A DNA stretch of 64,000 nucleotides from Clostridia bacterium. GTDB taxonomy: Bacteria > Bacillota > Clostridia > Oscillospirales > Ruminococcaceae. Both the position numbers and the translations under genes were made by a program. Of this stretch, positions 9,014-20,188 are shown one piece after another. The DNA lies in contig BNZN01000002.1 in NCBI GenBank assembly GCA_026001145.1, positions 8,390 through 72,389 of the forward strand, read 5' to 3'. The notes under the pieces are model-generated. The model worked only from the letters and a program-made list of their open reading frames with translations, ran no database searches and had not been told where the DNA came from. Numbering within the stretch: the stretch's first letter is position 1; each line of letters starts with the position of its first letter.

Positions 9014-9240
9014 TTATTATGGATGGATTTGTAGCAATTTTAATTTTTAAAGGGTCAAGGCTAGAACAGCGGATTTTTTCTAATAATCTTGAGTAACAAA
9101 CAATACATACCTTGACCTCTGTGATTAAGTCTTATTTTGGGATTTTTTGGGTGACAGATTCTTAATAAACGCAATTTGACGGCATATTATGGGGGTTGAA
9201 AAATTTTTCGAAAGTAGCTGATTTTTTGTGCGTTGGGGTA
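9014..9240. other. Non-coding stretch upstream of 16S promoter
   Basis: No gene is visible. The arms GGTCAAGG (about 9053) and CCTTGACC (about 9111) are inverted repeats about 50 bases apart. They could fold into a hairpin, but there is no T-tract. Confidence 0.3.
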
Positions 9241-9269
9241 TTGACAAAGTAAGAATAAGGTGCTAAAAT
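9241..9269 (+). promoter_or_regulatory. rRNA promoter
   Basis: Consensus TTGACA (9241-9246), a 17-base spacer and TAAAAT (9264-9269), followed by a ~135-base leader before the 16S rRNA. Confidence 0.75.
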
Positions 9270-9407
9270 AACGAAGTCGCCCTTGTGAGAAGGGCGTGTA
9301 CATTGAAAATTGAACAGCTAAGAAGTGCGAAAGGCTTTAGGAAATTAACCTGAGAGATAAAAGTAATTCACGGGTAAAAAAACAACAAGCTAGCGAAGGC
9401 TTGAGAT

Positions 9408-10953
<1,546 letters not shown>

Positions 10954-11049
10954 AGTAATAAGCACTTAGGCTGTTCAATTTTGAGGGTATATGAGGGTGT
11001 TAGTTGTTTAAGTAACACTCGCGGTTTTGGTGTGGTAAAAGCGGGAAGT

Positions 11050-11126
<77 letters not shown>

Positions 11127-11174
11127 AAGATAGTAGACAGAGATTGACTTAAAATTAGCTTGAAATTAAGAAAA

Positions 11175-11228
11175 TGCCGGAAGGTTGCGAGTGGGTTTTA
11201 AACCAAGATTCGCTCAAACGTTCCGGCA
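11175..11228 (+). terminator. Long inverted repeat after tRNA-Ile
   Basis: TGCCGGAA (11175-11182) pairs with TTCCGGCA (11221-11228) around a partly self-complementary 38-base interior. It lies where the 23S gene would be expected and could end the 16S-tRNA transcript, although no T-tract follows. Confidence 0.4.
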
Positions 11229-11266
11229 ATTGTTGTTAGGGGCGTGTGTCGGAGACAGTCCGAATG

Positions 11267-11296
11267 TTGCATTTTGTTTTGGGTATATGCTATAAT
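11267..11296 (+). promoter_or_regulatory. Promoter for permease-yajC-SCIFF genes
   Basis: TTGCAT (11267-11272), an 18-base spacer, TATAAT (11291-11296). It lies 110 bases before the permease start. Confidence 0.6.
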
Positions 11297-11407
11297 CTTA
11301 CAGCAGTGTTCAAAGAGAACATTGATTGGGGATTGTTTGGTTTTTTTGTGCGTGAAAGTTTCAAAACATCAAAGCAAAACATAATTTTAAAAAGGGGAGT
11401 TATAAGG

Positions 11408-12790
11408 ATGAGTAGCACAGAATCCAAGGGGAAACAGTTCGGGTTGTTTTCCACAATAGCTATGATAGCTGGCATAGTTATCGGTTCCGGCATTTTCTTT
11501 AAGACAGCCGATGTTTTAAACAAAACGGGTGGCAGTGTCATGCTCGGTGTTTTGGCGTTTTGCGTAGCAGGGATAAGCATTGTGTTTGGCAGCTTGACAG
11601 TTGCAGAACTTGCAACAAGGTCAGATGGATCTGGGGGTATTATTGCCTATGCAGACACGTTTGTTGGCAAACGGTTTTCGAGTGCTGTTGGTTGGCTGAA
11701 CGTTTTTATTTATGTTCCTGCGGTTATCAGCATTGAAAGTTATGTTTGTGGAATGTTTTGCTGTCAACTGTTTGGCATCAAAGATTCGCTTACAAACAAT
11801 TTTATAGTTGGAAGTGTTTGCTTTTTGTTCTTTTTCGCGATGAATCTTGTGCCTCGCTTTGGCGGCGTTTTTCAGAATGTTTCGGCAGTGCTGAAGTTCT
11901 TGCCGCTGGTCGCATTTATTATCGTTGGCATTTGGAAGGGAGATTCTTCTGCAATTCATTTTAGTGAGCTTTCCACCGCTTGCAGTTCTCTTGGATGGCT
12001 TGCAGCAGTAAGCCCAATTGCCTTTGCTTTCGAGGGTTGGCTGGTCGCCACTTCGATTTCCAGTGAAATCAAAAATCCAAAGAAAAACATTCCGTTAGCT
12101 TTTACAATTGCTCCTTTAGTGATACTTCTGACGTATGTTCTTTATTTTGTTGGAATGAGCTTCTATTTGGGGCCGCAAGAAATTTTGACCCACGGTAATG
12201 GGCATGTTCAGATTGCTGCTGGGAAGTTTCTTGGCAAATATGGAGGCAACATCATAATGACCTTCATTATTGTGTCAGTTATGGGTGCATTAAATGGAAA
12301 TATTATGGGTGCGTTGCGCTTTGTGACACCGCTTGCAGAAAAGCGTATGTTTCCCGGATCTGGTGCTTTTTTGAAAGACCGCGGGAAATTATGTGCATCA
12401 AAAGCTACTTTTGTTTTGGTTTTTGTTTTGAGTTTTGTTTTTGCTGTTGTTTCCTACTTACTTAAGTCAACCAAGACAATTGATTCTAGTTTTGATTTTA
12501 CGGAATTTGCAATTGCGTGTTGTTACTTCCTTTACATCTTTCTTTATGCGCAGGTGATAAGGCTCAAGAGAGAGGGCAAAATAAAGAGCGCTTTCCGGGG
12601 TTATGTGTGCCCCGTCATGGCAATCATAGGGGCAATGGTAATGGTTTCGGGTGGTGTCATGAGAGGGCTAGAGTTTAGGCTTCCTTTTGGCTGCTTTATG
12701 GCTTTTGCTTTGGTTATTATTGTTACCGGCGCTATTTATGGCGGCAAAGCATTGGACAAAGAGGGAGTGACCCAGAATGGCAGCAAGTAA
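11408..12790 (+). CDS. APC-family amino acid permease
   Basis: 460 residues. The ATG at 11408 is preceded by AAAAGGGGAG, and the protein then starts directly into the family's first helix. The APC signature IAGIVIGSGIFF in TM1 and about 12 hydrophobic segments follow, with the family's TM6-TM7 region around AFAFEGWLVATSISSEIKNP. Members of this group (SteT/LAT-like) exchange or import neutral amino acids across the cytoplasmic membrane; the substrate cannot be read from the sequence. The gene overlaps yajC by 14 bases, so the two are co-transcribed. Confidence 0.85.
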   Translation: MSSTESKGKQFGLFSTIAMIAGIVIGSGIFFKTADVLNKTGGSVMLGVLAFCVAGISIVFGSLTVAELATRSDGSGGIIAYADTFVGKRFSSAVGWLNVFIYVPAVISIESYVCGMFCCQLFGIKDSLTNNFIVGSVCFLFFFAMNLVPRFGGVFQNVSAVLKFLPLVAFIIVGIWKGDSSAIHFSELSTACSSLGWLAAVSPIAFAFEGWLVATSISSEIKNPKKNIPLAFTIAPLVILLTYVLYFVGMSFYLGPQEILTHGNGHVQIAAGKFLGKYGGNIIMTFIIVSVMGALNGNIMGALRFVTPLAEKRMFPGSGAFLKDRGKLCASKATFVLVFVLSFVFAVVSYLLKSTKTIDSSFDFTEFAIACCYFLYIFLYAQVIRLKREGKIKSAFRGYVCPVMAIIGAMVMVSGGVMRGLEFRLPFGCFMAFALVIIVTGAIYGGKALDKEGVTQNGSK

Positions 12791-13202
12791 CCCAGCAGAA
12801 GCTACGCAGACAACGCAGACGAATTCATCACAGAGTCAACCAGCGGCGCCGTCTCTTCAAACTATGCTTTTTGGCGGCCCCAATGGTATTATGCTCATTG
12901 CACTTTTGTTTGGTCTTGTGTTTGTTTGGTTCTTCGGTGGGAAGAAGCAGAAAAAGCGCGAGCAAGAAGAAATTGCAATTCGCAAAAATGTTGAAATTGG
13001 CGATGAACTTACTACCACTGGTGGAATAGTGGGGATTGTTGTGGCAGTCAAAGATGACGTGTTTACACTTGAAACTGGCAGCGATCGCAGCAAATTGCGA
13101 ATTGAAAAATGGGCAATCAAATCAAACGTCACTGCTGCGGCAAGAAGAGCAAATCAAAAAGAAATCGAAAAGAACGAACGGAAAGGAAGGCTTGCGAAAT
13201 GA
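12777..13202 (+). CDS. yajC: Preprotein translocase subunit YajC
   Basis: 141 residues, longer than the usual ~90-110 because of a Gln/Ser/Thr-rich N-terminal extension of ~30 residues. One transmembrane helix (IMLIALLFGLVFVWFFGG) is followed by the typical KKQKKREQEE and the YajC core (IGDELTTTGGIVGIVVAV, then DVFTLETG). It is an accessory subunit of the Sec translocon. In many Clostridia yajC is followed by the SCIFF gene, and that is so here: the stop codon overlaps the SCIFF start (ATGA). secD and secF, usually close by, are not in the window. Confidence 0.92.
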   Translation: MAASNPAEATQTTQTNSSQSQPAAPSLQTMLFGGPNGIMLIALLFGLVFVWFFGGKKQKKREQEEIAIRKNVEIGDELTTTGGIVGIVVAVKDDVFTLETGSDRSKLRIEKWAIKSNVTAAARRANQKEIEKNERKGRLAK

Positions 13203-13354
13203 CGCATATTAAGACTTTAATAAATAGCACAATTAATAATTGCGATAAGACTGGCTGTGGAGAGTGTCACCTTTCTTGCCAGACTGCCAGCAAGACTTCC
13301 AACGCAGTTCCAAACCAAAAATGCGAAAATGCAGAAGCGCAAAGTGGCAGATAG
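13199..13354 (+). CDS. SCIFF ribosomal peptide precursor lacking crosslink residues
   Basis: 51 residues, starting at the ATG that overlaps the yajC stop. The leader MTHIKTL, the core GCGEC..SCQ and the C-terminal NQ.CEN identify it as the six-cysteine SCIFF (scfA-type) precursor almost universal in Clostridia. Only five Cys are present (15, 20, 23, 27, 42). The segment that is normally SACKTSCT reads TASKTSNA (residues 29-36). This replaces by Ser31 and Ala36 the Cys and Thr reported to form the thioether in the Thermoanaerobacter homologue (Cys32-Thr37), and replaces a further Cys by Asn35. The codons AGC, AAC and GCA are unambiguous. The maturase is intact but lies 11 kb away (24241) rather than adjacent. 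Secretion, if any, is unknown. Confidence 0.9.
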   Translation: MTHIKTLINSTINNCDKTGCGECHLSCQTASKTSNAVPNQKCENAEAQSGR

Positions 13355-13422
13355 GGCGTTGCGCAAATAACAGTAACGACTGCTCCGATTTTGTGGGGTG
13401 GTCATTGTTTATCCGATGGCGT

Positions 13423-13451
13423 TTGCATACTTAATTCTTTTTTGCTATAAT
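13423..13451 (+). promoter_or_regulatory. Promoter for trxA and methyltransferase
   Basis: TTGCAT (13423-13428), a 17-base spacer, TATAAT (13446-13451), then GAAAGGGAGTG before the GTG start of trxA. Confidence 0.7.
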
Positions 13452-13478
13452 CTTATGGTGGAAAGGGAGTGAATTATC

Positions 13479-13802
13479 GTGGAAATACTTGAGATTACTG
13501 ATGTTAATTATGAGCAGGAAGTTGCAACCTTCAACGGTCTTGTACTGCTGGATTTTTGGGCTCCCTGGTGTGGCCCTTGCAGGGCACTGACACCTATTGT
13601 GGAAGAGCTTGCGGCTGAAATAGACGAAACAAAAGAAAAAATCAAAGTTGGCAAAGTGGATGTTGACAAAAATCCGGGGTTGGCTTCACAGTTTAAGGTG
13701 ATGAACATCCCGTTTGTGGCGGTTTTGAAAAATGGAGGGCTTGTCAACAGTTCGGTTGGCCTTAAAAGCAAGAAAATGTTACTTGACATGTTGAATGTTT
13801 GA
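13479..13802 (+). CDS. trxA: Thioredoxin
   Basis: 107 residues, GTG start. The active site WCGPC lies in FWAPWCGPCRALTPIVEEL (residues ~26-44), and the cis-Pro loop NIPFVAVLKNG is present. It is a cytoplasmic protein-disulfide reductant that also supports reductases. It overlaps the following methyltransferase gene by 8 bases. Thioredoxin reductase is not in the window. Confidence 0.93.
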   Translation: MEILEITDVNYEQEVATFNGLVLLDFWAPWCGPCRALTPIVEELAAEIDETKEKIKVGKVDVDKNPGLASQFKVMNIPFVAVLKNGGLVNSSVGLKSKKMLLDMLNV

Positions 13803-14505
13803 AACAGAGGAACTGGCCGATGGTTTCAAGATATATGTATCTGAAAATCATCGGTTCGGAACGGATGCGTTTCTTCTTGCCAATTTTTCAGCTCCAAGAA
13901 ACAATGAAGTTGTGCTGGATCTTTGCTCCGGTTGCGGGATTGTCGGGTTTTTACTTTTTTTAACAAAAAAACCTAAATTAATTCACACGGTCGAAATTCA
14001 AAAAGAGGCTGTGGATTTGATGAGTCTTACAGTTGCAGAGAACGAGTTGGCAAATTTTGATGTGCAGCTGGGCGACCTCAGAAATTTGAACGGTAACGCG
14101 TTCAAGGGAGGAAATGTGAATTTAATTGTCTGCAATCCACCATATAAGGCTGGGTTCACGGGGCTTTTGAGCAAAAAAGAAGATGCTGCAATCGCAAGGC
14201 ATGAAGTGATGTGCACCATTGGTGACGTTTGCAAGGTGGCAAATAAGCTGTTGGGAGTTGGTGGCAGATTGTGCCTCTGCCAAAGATCAGAGCGTTTGGT
14301 AGATACCCTTGTGGCGATGAGGGCAAACAAGATCGAACCCAAAAGAATCCGGTTTGTGAGTTCCAAAATTGAAAAATCTCCTTGGCTTTTTTTGATTGAG
14401 GGTCGGCGGCTTGGAAGGCCATTTCTAAAGATTGAGCCACCGTTATTTTTGGAAGATGATTCTGGAGCGACACCAGAATTGCTCAAGATTTATGGCTTTG
14501 CATAG
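13795..14505 (+). CDS. TrmN6-like tRNA (adenine-N6) methyltransferase
   Basis: 236 residues, ATG at 13795 inside the end of trxA. The start HRFGTDAFLLANF is typical of YfiC/TrmN6-type enzymes. The SAM-binding motif I is VLDLCSGCGIVGFLL, and the catalytic motif IV NPPY occurs in VCNPPYKAG. The Escherichia coli homologue methylates A37 of tRNA1-Val; the exact target here is inferred from family only. Normal length. Confidence 0.82.
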   Translation: MFETEELADGFKIYVSENHRFGTDAFLLANFSAPRNNEVVLDLCSGCGIVGFLLFLTKKPKLIHTVEIQKEAVDLMSLTVAENELANFDVQLGDLRNLNGNAFKGGNVNLIVCNPPYKAGFTGLLSKKEDAAIARHEVMCTIGDVCKVANKLLGVGGRLCLCQRSERLVDTLVAMRANKIEPKRIRFVSSKIEKSPWLFLIEGRRLGRPFLKIEPPLFLEDDSGATPELLKIYGFA

Positions 14506-14538
14506 CGGTGTGATGGGTGGCTTGAAAAGATCAAAAAC

Positions 14539-14563
14539 ATTCAAAAAAGTGTATTTTTTGAAT
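14539..14563. terminator. Bidirectional AT-rich hairpin
   Basis: ATTCAAAAAA, loop GTGTA, TTTTTTGAAT is a perfect 10-bp stem after the methyltransferase gene. The T-run lies in the stem, so it is a weak terminator candidate. The remaining non-coding bases to 14761 show nothing else. Confidence 0.45.
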
Positions 14564-14761
14564 CGTACTATGCAACTTTTTTGGCAAGTCCTATTATTCG
14601 TACTTTTTGGGGTTTTGGTCTAAGACGAATTTTCAGTTTCGACAACGCTCACTTTGTATTGTGGGTCAAAAGTCAAAATAAAACACATTGGACTTTATCC
14701 CTCTTTTTTTGTTTCTTTTGGAACTTTTTTCAATTGGCCGTGGAAGTTGTCGGGTTAATGG

Positions 14762-14790
14762 TTGCAAAATGTTCGAGAAAATGATATAAT
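14762..14790 (+). promoter_or_regulatory. gyrB promoter
   Basis: TTGCAA (14762-14767), a 17-base spacer, TATAAT (14785-14790). Confidence 0.7.
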
Positions 14791-14841
14791 GCATGTGACG
14801 AAACAAGATTGACAGATACAGAGGAAGAGTGGTTTAAAGGA

Positions 14842-16770
14842 ATGAATGATGCTCCTAAAAAATATGACGAAAGTCAGATTCAGGTTCTTGAAGGACTCGA
14901 AGCGGTAAGAAAACGACCGGGGATGTATATTGGGTCAACTAGTTCCAAGGGTTTGCATCATTTGGTTTATGAAATTGTTGACAATGCAATTGACGAGGCG
15001 TTGGCAGGTTTTTGCAAAAACATAGATGTAAAGATTCTGGAAAATAACGTTATCTGTGTAACTGATGATGGCCGTGGTATCCCTGTTGGAAAGCACCCAA
15101 AACTCGGAATTCCGGCAGTTACGGTGGTTTTTACGGTTTTGCATGCTGGTGGAAAGTTTGGTGGTGGAAGTTACAAGGTCGCCGGAGGGCTGCATGGAGT
15201 TGGCTCTTCGGTGGTGAACGCGCTTTCAGAGTGGCTCAATGTCGAGGTTTGTGATGGAAAGAACATCTTTGAGCAAGGTTTTGAACGTGGTAAAGATGTG
15301 AGTGAACTCAAGATTATTGGCAGCGGAGATAAAACCTACACAAAAGTAACCTTTAAGCCGGATGGAGAAATTTTTGAAGAAGTTGAATTTGATGCGGATG
15401 TTTTGCTAAAAAGGCTTAGGGAGCAGGCATTTTTGAACGCTGGTCTGAACATTACTTTTTCGGATGAACGTTATGAAGAGCAAGAAAATAGCGAAACGTT
15501 ATGTTATGAGGGTGGCCTTGCGAGTTTTGTGGAATATATCCATGAGAAGAAGGGTGCCGATTGTGTTAACGAAGATGTGATCTATTTTAAAAGCACCAAA
15601 AATGAGCAATCCGTTGAGGTGGCGTTGCAATATAACACAAGTTACAACGAATTGATCCTTTCGTTTGCAAACAACATTCACACCGCAGAGGGTGGCGTGC
15701 ATGAGGTTGGATTTAAGACTGCGTTAACACGAGTTTTCAACGATTATGCGAGAAAGTTTGGAGTGCTTAAAGAAAGTGACAAACCATTTGTCGGCGAGGA
15801 TGTGCGTGAAGGTTTGACCGCAATCATCAGCGTGAAGTTGATGGATGCGCAGTTCGAAGGACAAACAAAAACAAAACTAGGCAATACAGAGCTTCGAAAA
15901 GTCGTTGATTTTTTGGTTTACGAAAAAGTATCTGAGTTTTTTGAGGAAAATCCTGCACAAACCAGAGAAATTCTTGAAAAGGCAATGAATGCAAGCAAGG
16001 CCAGGGAAGCTGCCAAAAAAGCAAGGGAACTCACAAGGCGCAAGAGTATATTGGAATCTTCTTCTTTGCCTGGCAAGCTGGCCGATTGTTCAGATCGCAA
16101 CAATGAATATACCGAAATATACATTGTGGAAGGTGATTCCGCCGGTGGTTCTGCAAAAGGCGGCAGAGACCGAACGTTTCAAGCAATCCTTCCGCTTTGG
16201 GGCAAAATGTTGAATGTTGAAAAGGCAAGGTTAGATAAGGTTTATGGCAACGAAAAACTGTTGCCTGTTATAAAAGCTTTAGGGTGCGGAGTGGGGTTTG
16301 ATCTGGATATTTCAAAAATTCGCTATGGTAAGGTGATTATTATGGCGGATGCGGACGTTGACGGTTCGCACATCAGAACCCTTTTACTTACCTTCTTTTT
16401 CCGGTACATGAAGCCTGTCATCGAAGATGGTCGGGTATACATTGCGCAACCGCCGTTGTTTAAGCTTAGCCGTGGCAAAAATGTAAGATATGCCTTTTCT
16501 GACAGGCAACGGGACGAATGTATCAAAGAACTGGCTGGGGATTCCGAAGTAAAAATAGATATTCAGAGGTATAAAGGCCTCGGTGAAATGGACGCCATTC
16601 AACTTTGGGAGACAACAATGGATCCGAAAACGCGGACTATGCTCAAAGTTCACATGGAAGACGCAGAGAAAGCGGATGAAGTTTTTACTATTTTGATGGG
16701 TGATAAGGTTGAACCCAGAAGGTTATTCATTGAACGTAATGCGCAATATGTCCAAAACCTTGATGTGTAA
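14842..16770 (+). CDS. gyrB: DNA gyrase subunit B
   Basis: 642 residues from the ATG at 14842; a TTG at 14809 would add 11 residues. The GHKL ATPase domain has [16 protein letters not shown] and [14 protein letters not shown]. The transducer domain follows. The TOPRIM domain has [15 protein letters not shown] and the metal-binding DADVDGSHI. The C-terminus carries [16 protein letters not shown]. With GyrA it introduces negative supercoils. The TOPRIM LPLWGK replaces the usual LPLRGK; gyrA and the usual dnaN-recF neighbours are absent, so the standard origin-region cluster is broken up in this genome. ParE is less likely given length and motifs. Confidence 0.93.
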   Translation: MNDAPKKYDESQIQVLEGLEAVRKRPGMYIGSTSSKGLHHLVYEIVDNAIDEALAGFCKNIDVKILENNVICVTDDGRGIPVGKHPKLGIPAVTVVFTVLHAGGKFGGGSYKVAGGLHGVGSSVVNALSEWLNVEVCDGKNIFEQGFERGKDVSELKIIGSGDKTYTKVTFKPDGEIFEEVEFDADVLLKRLREQAFLNAGLNITFSDERYEEQENSETLCYEGGLASFVEYIHEKKGADCVNEDVIYFKSTKNEQSVEVALQYNTSYNELILSFANNIHTAEGGVHEVGFKTALTRVFNDYARKFGVLKESDKPFVGEDVREGLTAIISVKLMDAQFEGQTKTKLGNTELRKVVDFLVYEKVSEFFEENPAQTREILEKAMNASKAREAAKKARELTRRKSILESSSLPGKLADCSDRNNEYTEIYIVEGDSAGGSAKGGRDRTFQAILPLWGKMLNVEKARLDKVYGNEKLLPVIKALGCGVGFDLDISKIRYGKVIIMADADVDGSHIRTLLLTFFFRYMKPVIEDGRVYIAQPPLFKLSRGKNVRYAFSDRQRDECIKELAGDSEVKIDIQRYKGLGEMDAIQLWETTMDPKTRTMLKVHMEDAEKADEVFTILMGDKVEPRRLFIERNAQYVQNLDV

Positions 16771-16843
16771 GGCTCCCAGTCTGAATTTGTTTTGAGTTTG
16801 CGTGGAAAGGGCGATGTTGCATCACAAACAGGAAGTGTCAAAG

Positions 16844-18061
16844 ATGAAAATTTTAGCAATTAACACTGGCGGTTCTTCCTTTAAGTACCAGCTTTTTGAC
16901 ATGGAAGCAGAACGAGTTCTTGCAAAAGGTAACTGCGAGAACATTGGCGACGAAAAATGTTTTATTGCGCATACTCTTAAAGACATAAAAACCGGTTGCG
17001 GAAAAGAGACGATAAAAAGACATGGGCTTAAAACCTACACAGATGCACTAAAAATGTTGGTCTTGTTGCTAACAGATAAAAAATATGGCATAATAAACGA
17101 CATAGATGAAATTGCTGCGATAGGGCATCGTGTGGTTCAAGGTGCTGACCTTTATTCTAAGCCAGTTTTAATAAATGAAGAGGTTGCATGTAATATCAAG
17201 AAACTTGCGGATTTGGCACCGGTTCATAATTTGGCAAGCGCTTCTGTGATTAGTTGTTGCCTAGAAATATTCAGGAGGATTCCGGAGGTTGCGGTTTTCG
17301 ACACGGCTTTTCACTCAACAATTCCAGATTATGCATATATGTTTGGGTTGCCATATAGATATTACGAAAAGTATAAAATCAGAAAATATGGTTTTCATGG
17401 GATTTCGCATCAATATGTGAGCCAAAAATATAGCGATCTTGTGGGTAAGAGCCTTAAAGAACTTAAGATTATCAGTTGCCATCTTGGTAACGGGTGTTCA
17501 GTTACCGCAATTGATGGTGGCAGGTCGGTTGAGACCAGCATGGGATTCACACCGCTTGATGGTCTTTTGATGGGGACACGAAGCGGTTCACTTGATCCTT
17601 CTGTGGTAACTTATGTAATGAAAAAAGAAGGTCTTTCGAGTGAACAGATGGATGAAATTCTCAACAAAGAGTCCGGTTATTTAGGGCTCAGTGGGTTGGC
17701 GAGTGATTCCCGGGTGATTGTTGATGCGGCAATCAATGGCAATGAATTGGCAAACCTTGTTATTAAGATGCAAAGCCACCGAATTAAGAAATATATAGGG
17801 GGGTATGCCGCTGTTATGAATGGACTGGATGCGCTTCTCTTTACCGGTGGGATTGGAGAAAATTCGTATTTCACAAGAAAACTTGTGTGTGCTGATATGG
17901 ACTTTTTTTCGCTGCAACTGGATAAAAAGCTGAACGCCGAAACAAACGAGGGGTGCCGACGCATATCGGAAAAAGACTCAAAAGACATTTGGATTATTCC
18001 GACAAATGAGGAGTGGATGATTGCAAAAGAAGCTAAAAACCTTTTGTCTAGAATAAGTTAA
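16844..18061 (+). CDS. ackA: Acetate kinase
   Basis: 405 residues from the ATG at 16844 (AGGAAG upstream). The ASKHA fold is recognisable from NTGGSSFKYQLFDM at the N-terminus, GHRVVQGA, VFDTAFHSTIP, KYGFHGISHQYVS, HLGNGCSV and GTRSGSLDPSVVTY, ending with FTGGIGENS. It makes ATP and acetate from acetyl phosphate and ADP, the last step of fermentative energy conservation. The N-terminal motif has an extra Gly compared with the usual N.GSSS. No phosphotransacetylase gene is next to it. Confidence 0.95.
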   Translation: MKILAINTGGSSFKYQLFDMEAERVLAKGNCENIGDEKCFIAHTLKDIKTGCGKETIKRHGLKTYTDALKMLVLLLTDKKYGIINDIDEIAAIGHRVVQGADLYSKPVLINEEVACNIKKLADLAPVHNLASASVISCCLEIFRRIPEVAVFDTAFHSTIPDYAYMFGLPYRYYEKYKIRKYGFHGISHQYVSQKYSDLVGKSLKELKIISCHLGNGCSVTAIDGGRSVETSMGFTPLDGLLMGTRSGSLDPSVVTYVMKKEGLSSEQMDEILNKESGYLGLSGLASDSRVIVDAAINGNELANLVIKMQSHRIKKYIGGYAAVMNGLDALLFTGGIGENSYFTRKLVCADMDFFSLQLDKKLNAETNEGCRRISEKDSKDIWIIPTNEEWMIAKEAKNLLSRIS

Positions 18062-18154
18062 AAAATTTTTGAAGTAGTTTTTGTAACGTGTGGGTGGTGA
18101 CAGAAAGGCAAAAGCGCTTGTTTTCAATTTTTATTAAGTTCCACCGGCACAGTG

Positions 18155-18183
18155 TTGCAAACGGAAAGAAAAAGTTGTATAAT
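18155..18183 (+). promoter_or_regulatory. Promoter of regulator-ftsEX cluster
   Basis: TTGCAA (18155-18160), a 17-base spacer, TATAAT (18178-18183), followed by a 55-base leader with AGAGAGGTG before the regulator start. Confidence 0.7.
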
Positions 18184-18238
18184 GTAACGGAACAGTTTAA
18201 AGTAAAGGTCAGTAAGCAGAAAGAGAGGTGTATTTTTT

Positions 18239-19327
18239 ATGTCAAATAAACTTTTCCAAGGTGTGATTTATCAGCTGAAAGACGTTATGGATAGAACAGT
18301 CGGTGTTGTTGATTCCGACGGAATAATAATTGCGTGCAGTGACATAGATAGGTTAGGCGAGCCAAATAATCATGTTACGAGTGAGCTTTTGGAATCGTGT
18401 GAGACTGTATCTGTGGATAACTATACCTACAAGCCATTTTCACTTAAAAAATCCAAATGTGAGTATGTTGCATTTGCAAAGGGTGGCGACGAAACGGCAT
18501 CACGTTACTGCAGTCTGATTTCAATTGCTCTTGAGAACATAAAGTTTTACTATGACGAAAAATACGACAAGGTAAGTTTTTTAAAAAACGTGGTGTTAGA
18601 TAATATTCTTCCCGGTGATGTGTATGTTAAGTCTCGGGAGTTGCATTTCAACACCGATGTCCAAAGAGCGGTGTTTTTGGTCAAGATATTAACCACTCCT
18701 GAAATTTCGGTTTATGACGTTTTGACCGGGCTTTTTCCAGATAGGCAGAAGGATTTTATTTTTAATATCAGCGAAAATGAGATTGTTATTGTAAAAGAAG
18801 TCAAACCTGGTTTGGAAGCCAAAGATCTTGAAAAGTTGGCAAGATCAATTGTGGATACTTTGAGTGGCGAATTTTATACCAAAGTTGTTGTTGGGATAGG
18901 CAAAATTGTTAATGGAATCAAGGAAGTTGCCAGATCTTTCAGAGAGGCGCAGTCGGCAATCGACATTGGCAAGGTGTTTGACACAGAAAAGCCAATTGTT
19001 AATTACGATAACCTGGGAATTGCTCGTTTGATTTATCAACTGCCACCAACCCTTTGTGAGATGTATCTTAAAGAGGTCTTCAAAAGAGGCTCGATCGAAG
19101 GCTTAGAATATGAAACACTTTTCACAATTCAGAAATTCTTCGAAAACAACTTGAATGTGTCCGAAACAGCTAGAAATCTTTTTGTGCACAGAAACACACT
19201 TGTTTATCGTTTGGAAAAAATCAAAAAGATAACAGGCCTTGACCTCAGAGAATTTGAACATGCAATTGTTTTCAAGGTGGCACTAATGGTGAAAAAATAT
19301 CTTGTTGCAAACAAGAGCAAATTTTAA
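18239..19327 (+). CDS. PucR/CdaR-type helix-turn-helix regulator
   Basis: 362 residues. The N-terminal ~130 residues form a sensory-type domain (DRTVGVVDSDGIIIACSD resembles the CdaR sugar-diacid domain). A GGDEF-like middle region follows. The C-terminus is the PucR-type HTH (NLNVSETARNLFVHRNTLVY, then RLEKIKKITGLDL). Members bind DNA and regulate adjacent or distant genes. It lies just upstream of ftsE, an arrangement seen in related Clostridia, so control of the cell-wall block is a reasonable guess. The ligand is unknown. Confidence 0.8.
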   Translation: MSNKLFQGVIYQLKDVMDRTVGVVDSDGIIIACSDIDRLGEPNNHVTSELLESCETVSVDNYTYKPFSLKKSKCEYVAFAKGGDETASRYCSLISIALENIKFYYDEKYDKVSFLKNVVLDNILPGDVYVKSRELHFNTDVQRAVFLVKILTTPEISVYDVLTGLFPDRQKDFIFNISENEIVIVKEVKPGLEAKDLEKLARSIVDTLSGEFYTKVVVGIGKIVNGIKEVARSFREAQSAIDIGKVFDTEKPIVNYDNLGIARLIYQLPPTLCEMYLKEVFKRGSIEGLEYETLFTIQKFFENNLNVSETARNLFVHRNTLVYRLEKIKKITGLDLREFEHAIVFKVALMVKKYLVANKSKF

Positions 19328-19401
19328 CGGACTTTTTGTTCGCGGTCAGGTGGGCAGTAGGGCAGAGTGTAAGAGATAAAGTAAATATGCGGAGGCGGGA
19401 A

Positions 19402-20112
19402 ATGATACTATTTTCCAATGTATCTAAGGCATACCCCAACGGGACGAAAGCAGTCGATCAGATTAGTTTTTCTATTAATCCGGGGGAATTTGTTTTTATT
19501 GTGGGGCATTCTGGAGCCGGGAAAAGCACCATCATGAAGTTGATTATGCACGAAGAAAAGGCTACAGCAGGCAGGGTTGAGGTTAATGGTTATGATCTTG
19601 GCAAGATGAAGCGGAGACAAATTTCAAAATACCGAAGGTCATTGGGTGTGGTGTTCCAGGATTTCAGATTAATTAATAAGATGACTGTTTATGAAAATGT
19701 TGCGTTTGCGCTCAGGGTTACAGGGGTTGCAGGCAAAGATATCAGGCGGCGTGTTCTTTACATTTTGGATTTGGTCAGCCTTTTGCCGAAAGCGCAAAGT
19801 TACCCTGATCAGATTTCGGGAGGTGAACAGCAGCGCGTGGCTCTGGCAAGAGCGCTTGTCAACAACCCGTCGATTATTATTGCAGATGAGCCGACGGGGA
19901 ATATAGATCCCGAGCTTTCCACTGGTGTGATGGGCCTTCTGGATGAGATTAATAAGTGCGGACCAACTATCGTTGTTGTTTCGCATGAGCATTCCCTTGT
20001 CAAAAAGCTTGATAAGAGGGTTATTAACATCGAAAGCGGTGTCGTGGTTTCAGATACCAGTTGCGAAAAGTGGGTTCTTGCTGGAGCAACAGGAGAAGAT
20101 CCTGGGGTGTAG
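19402..20112 (+). CDS. ftsE: Cell-division ATP-binding protein FtsE
   Basis: 236 residues from the ATG at 19402, with GGAGGCGG upstream. Walker A GHSGAGKST, Q-loop FQDFRLI, ABC signature SGGEQQRVALARAL and Walker B IIIADEPTGNID are intact. It forms an ABC complex with FtsX that activates extracellular peptidoglycan hydrolases at the division site or side wall. ftsX and a coiled-coil M23 hydrolase follow, giving the standard functional trio. Confidence 0.94.
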   Translation: MILFSNVSKAYPNGTKAVDQISFSINPGEFVFIVGHSGAGKSTIMKLIMHEEKATAGRVEVNGYDLGKMKRRQISKYRRSLGVVFQDFRLINKMTVYENVAFALRVTGVAGKDIRRRVLYILDLVSLLPKAQSYPDQISGGEQQRVALARALVNNPSIIIADEPTGNIDPELSTGVMGLLDEINKCGPTIVVVSHEHSLVKKLDKRVINIESGVVVSDTSCEKWVLAGATGEDPGV

Positions 20113-20188
20113 CTGCGTGCGGCCATCTGATTTTTCGCGGCGACGGCGGCGAATAGTTTAAAAAAGGCTTGGAGGAAGAAGAGGAAGA

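Noticed and set aside
11127-11407. Remnant of a 23S rRNA gene
   Set aside because: No 23S-conserved segments could be recognised in this gap.
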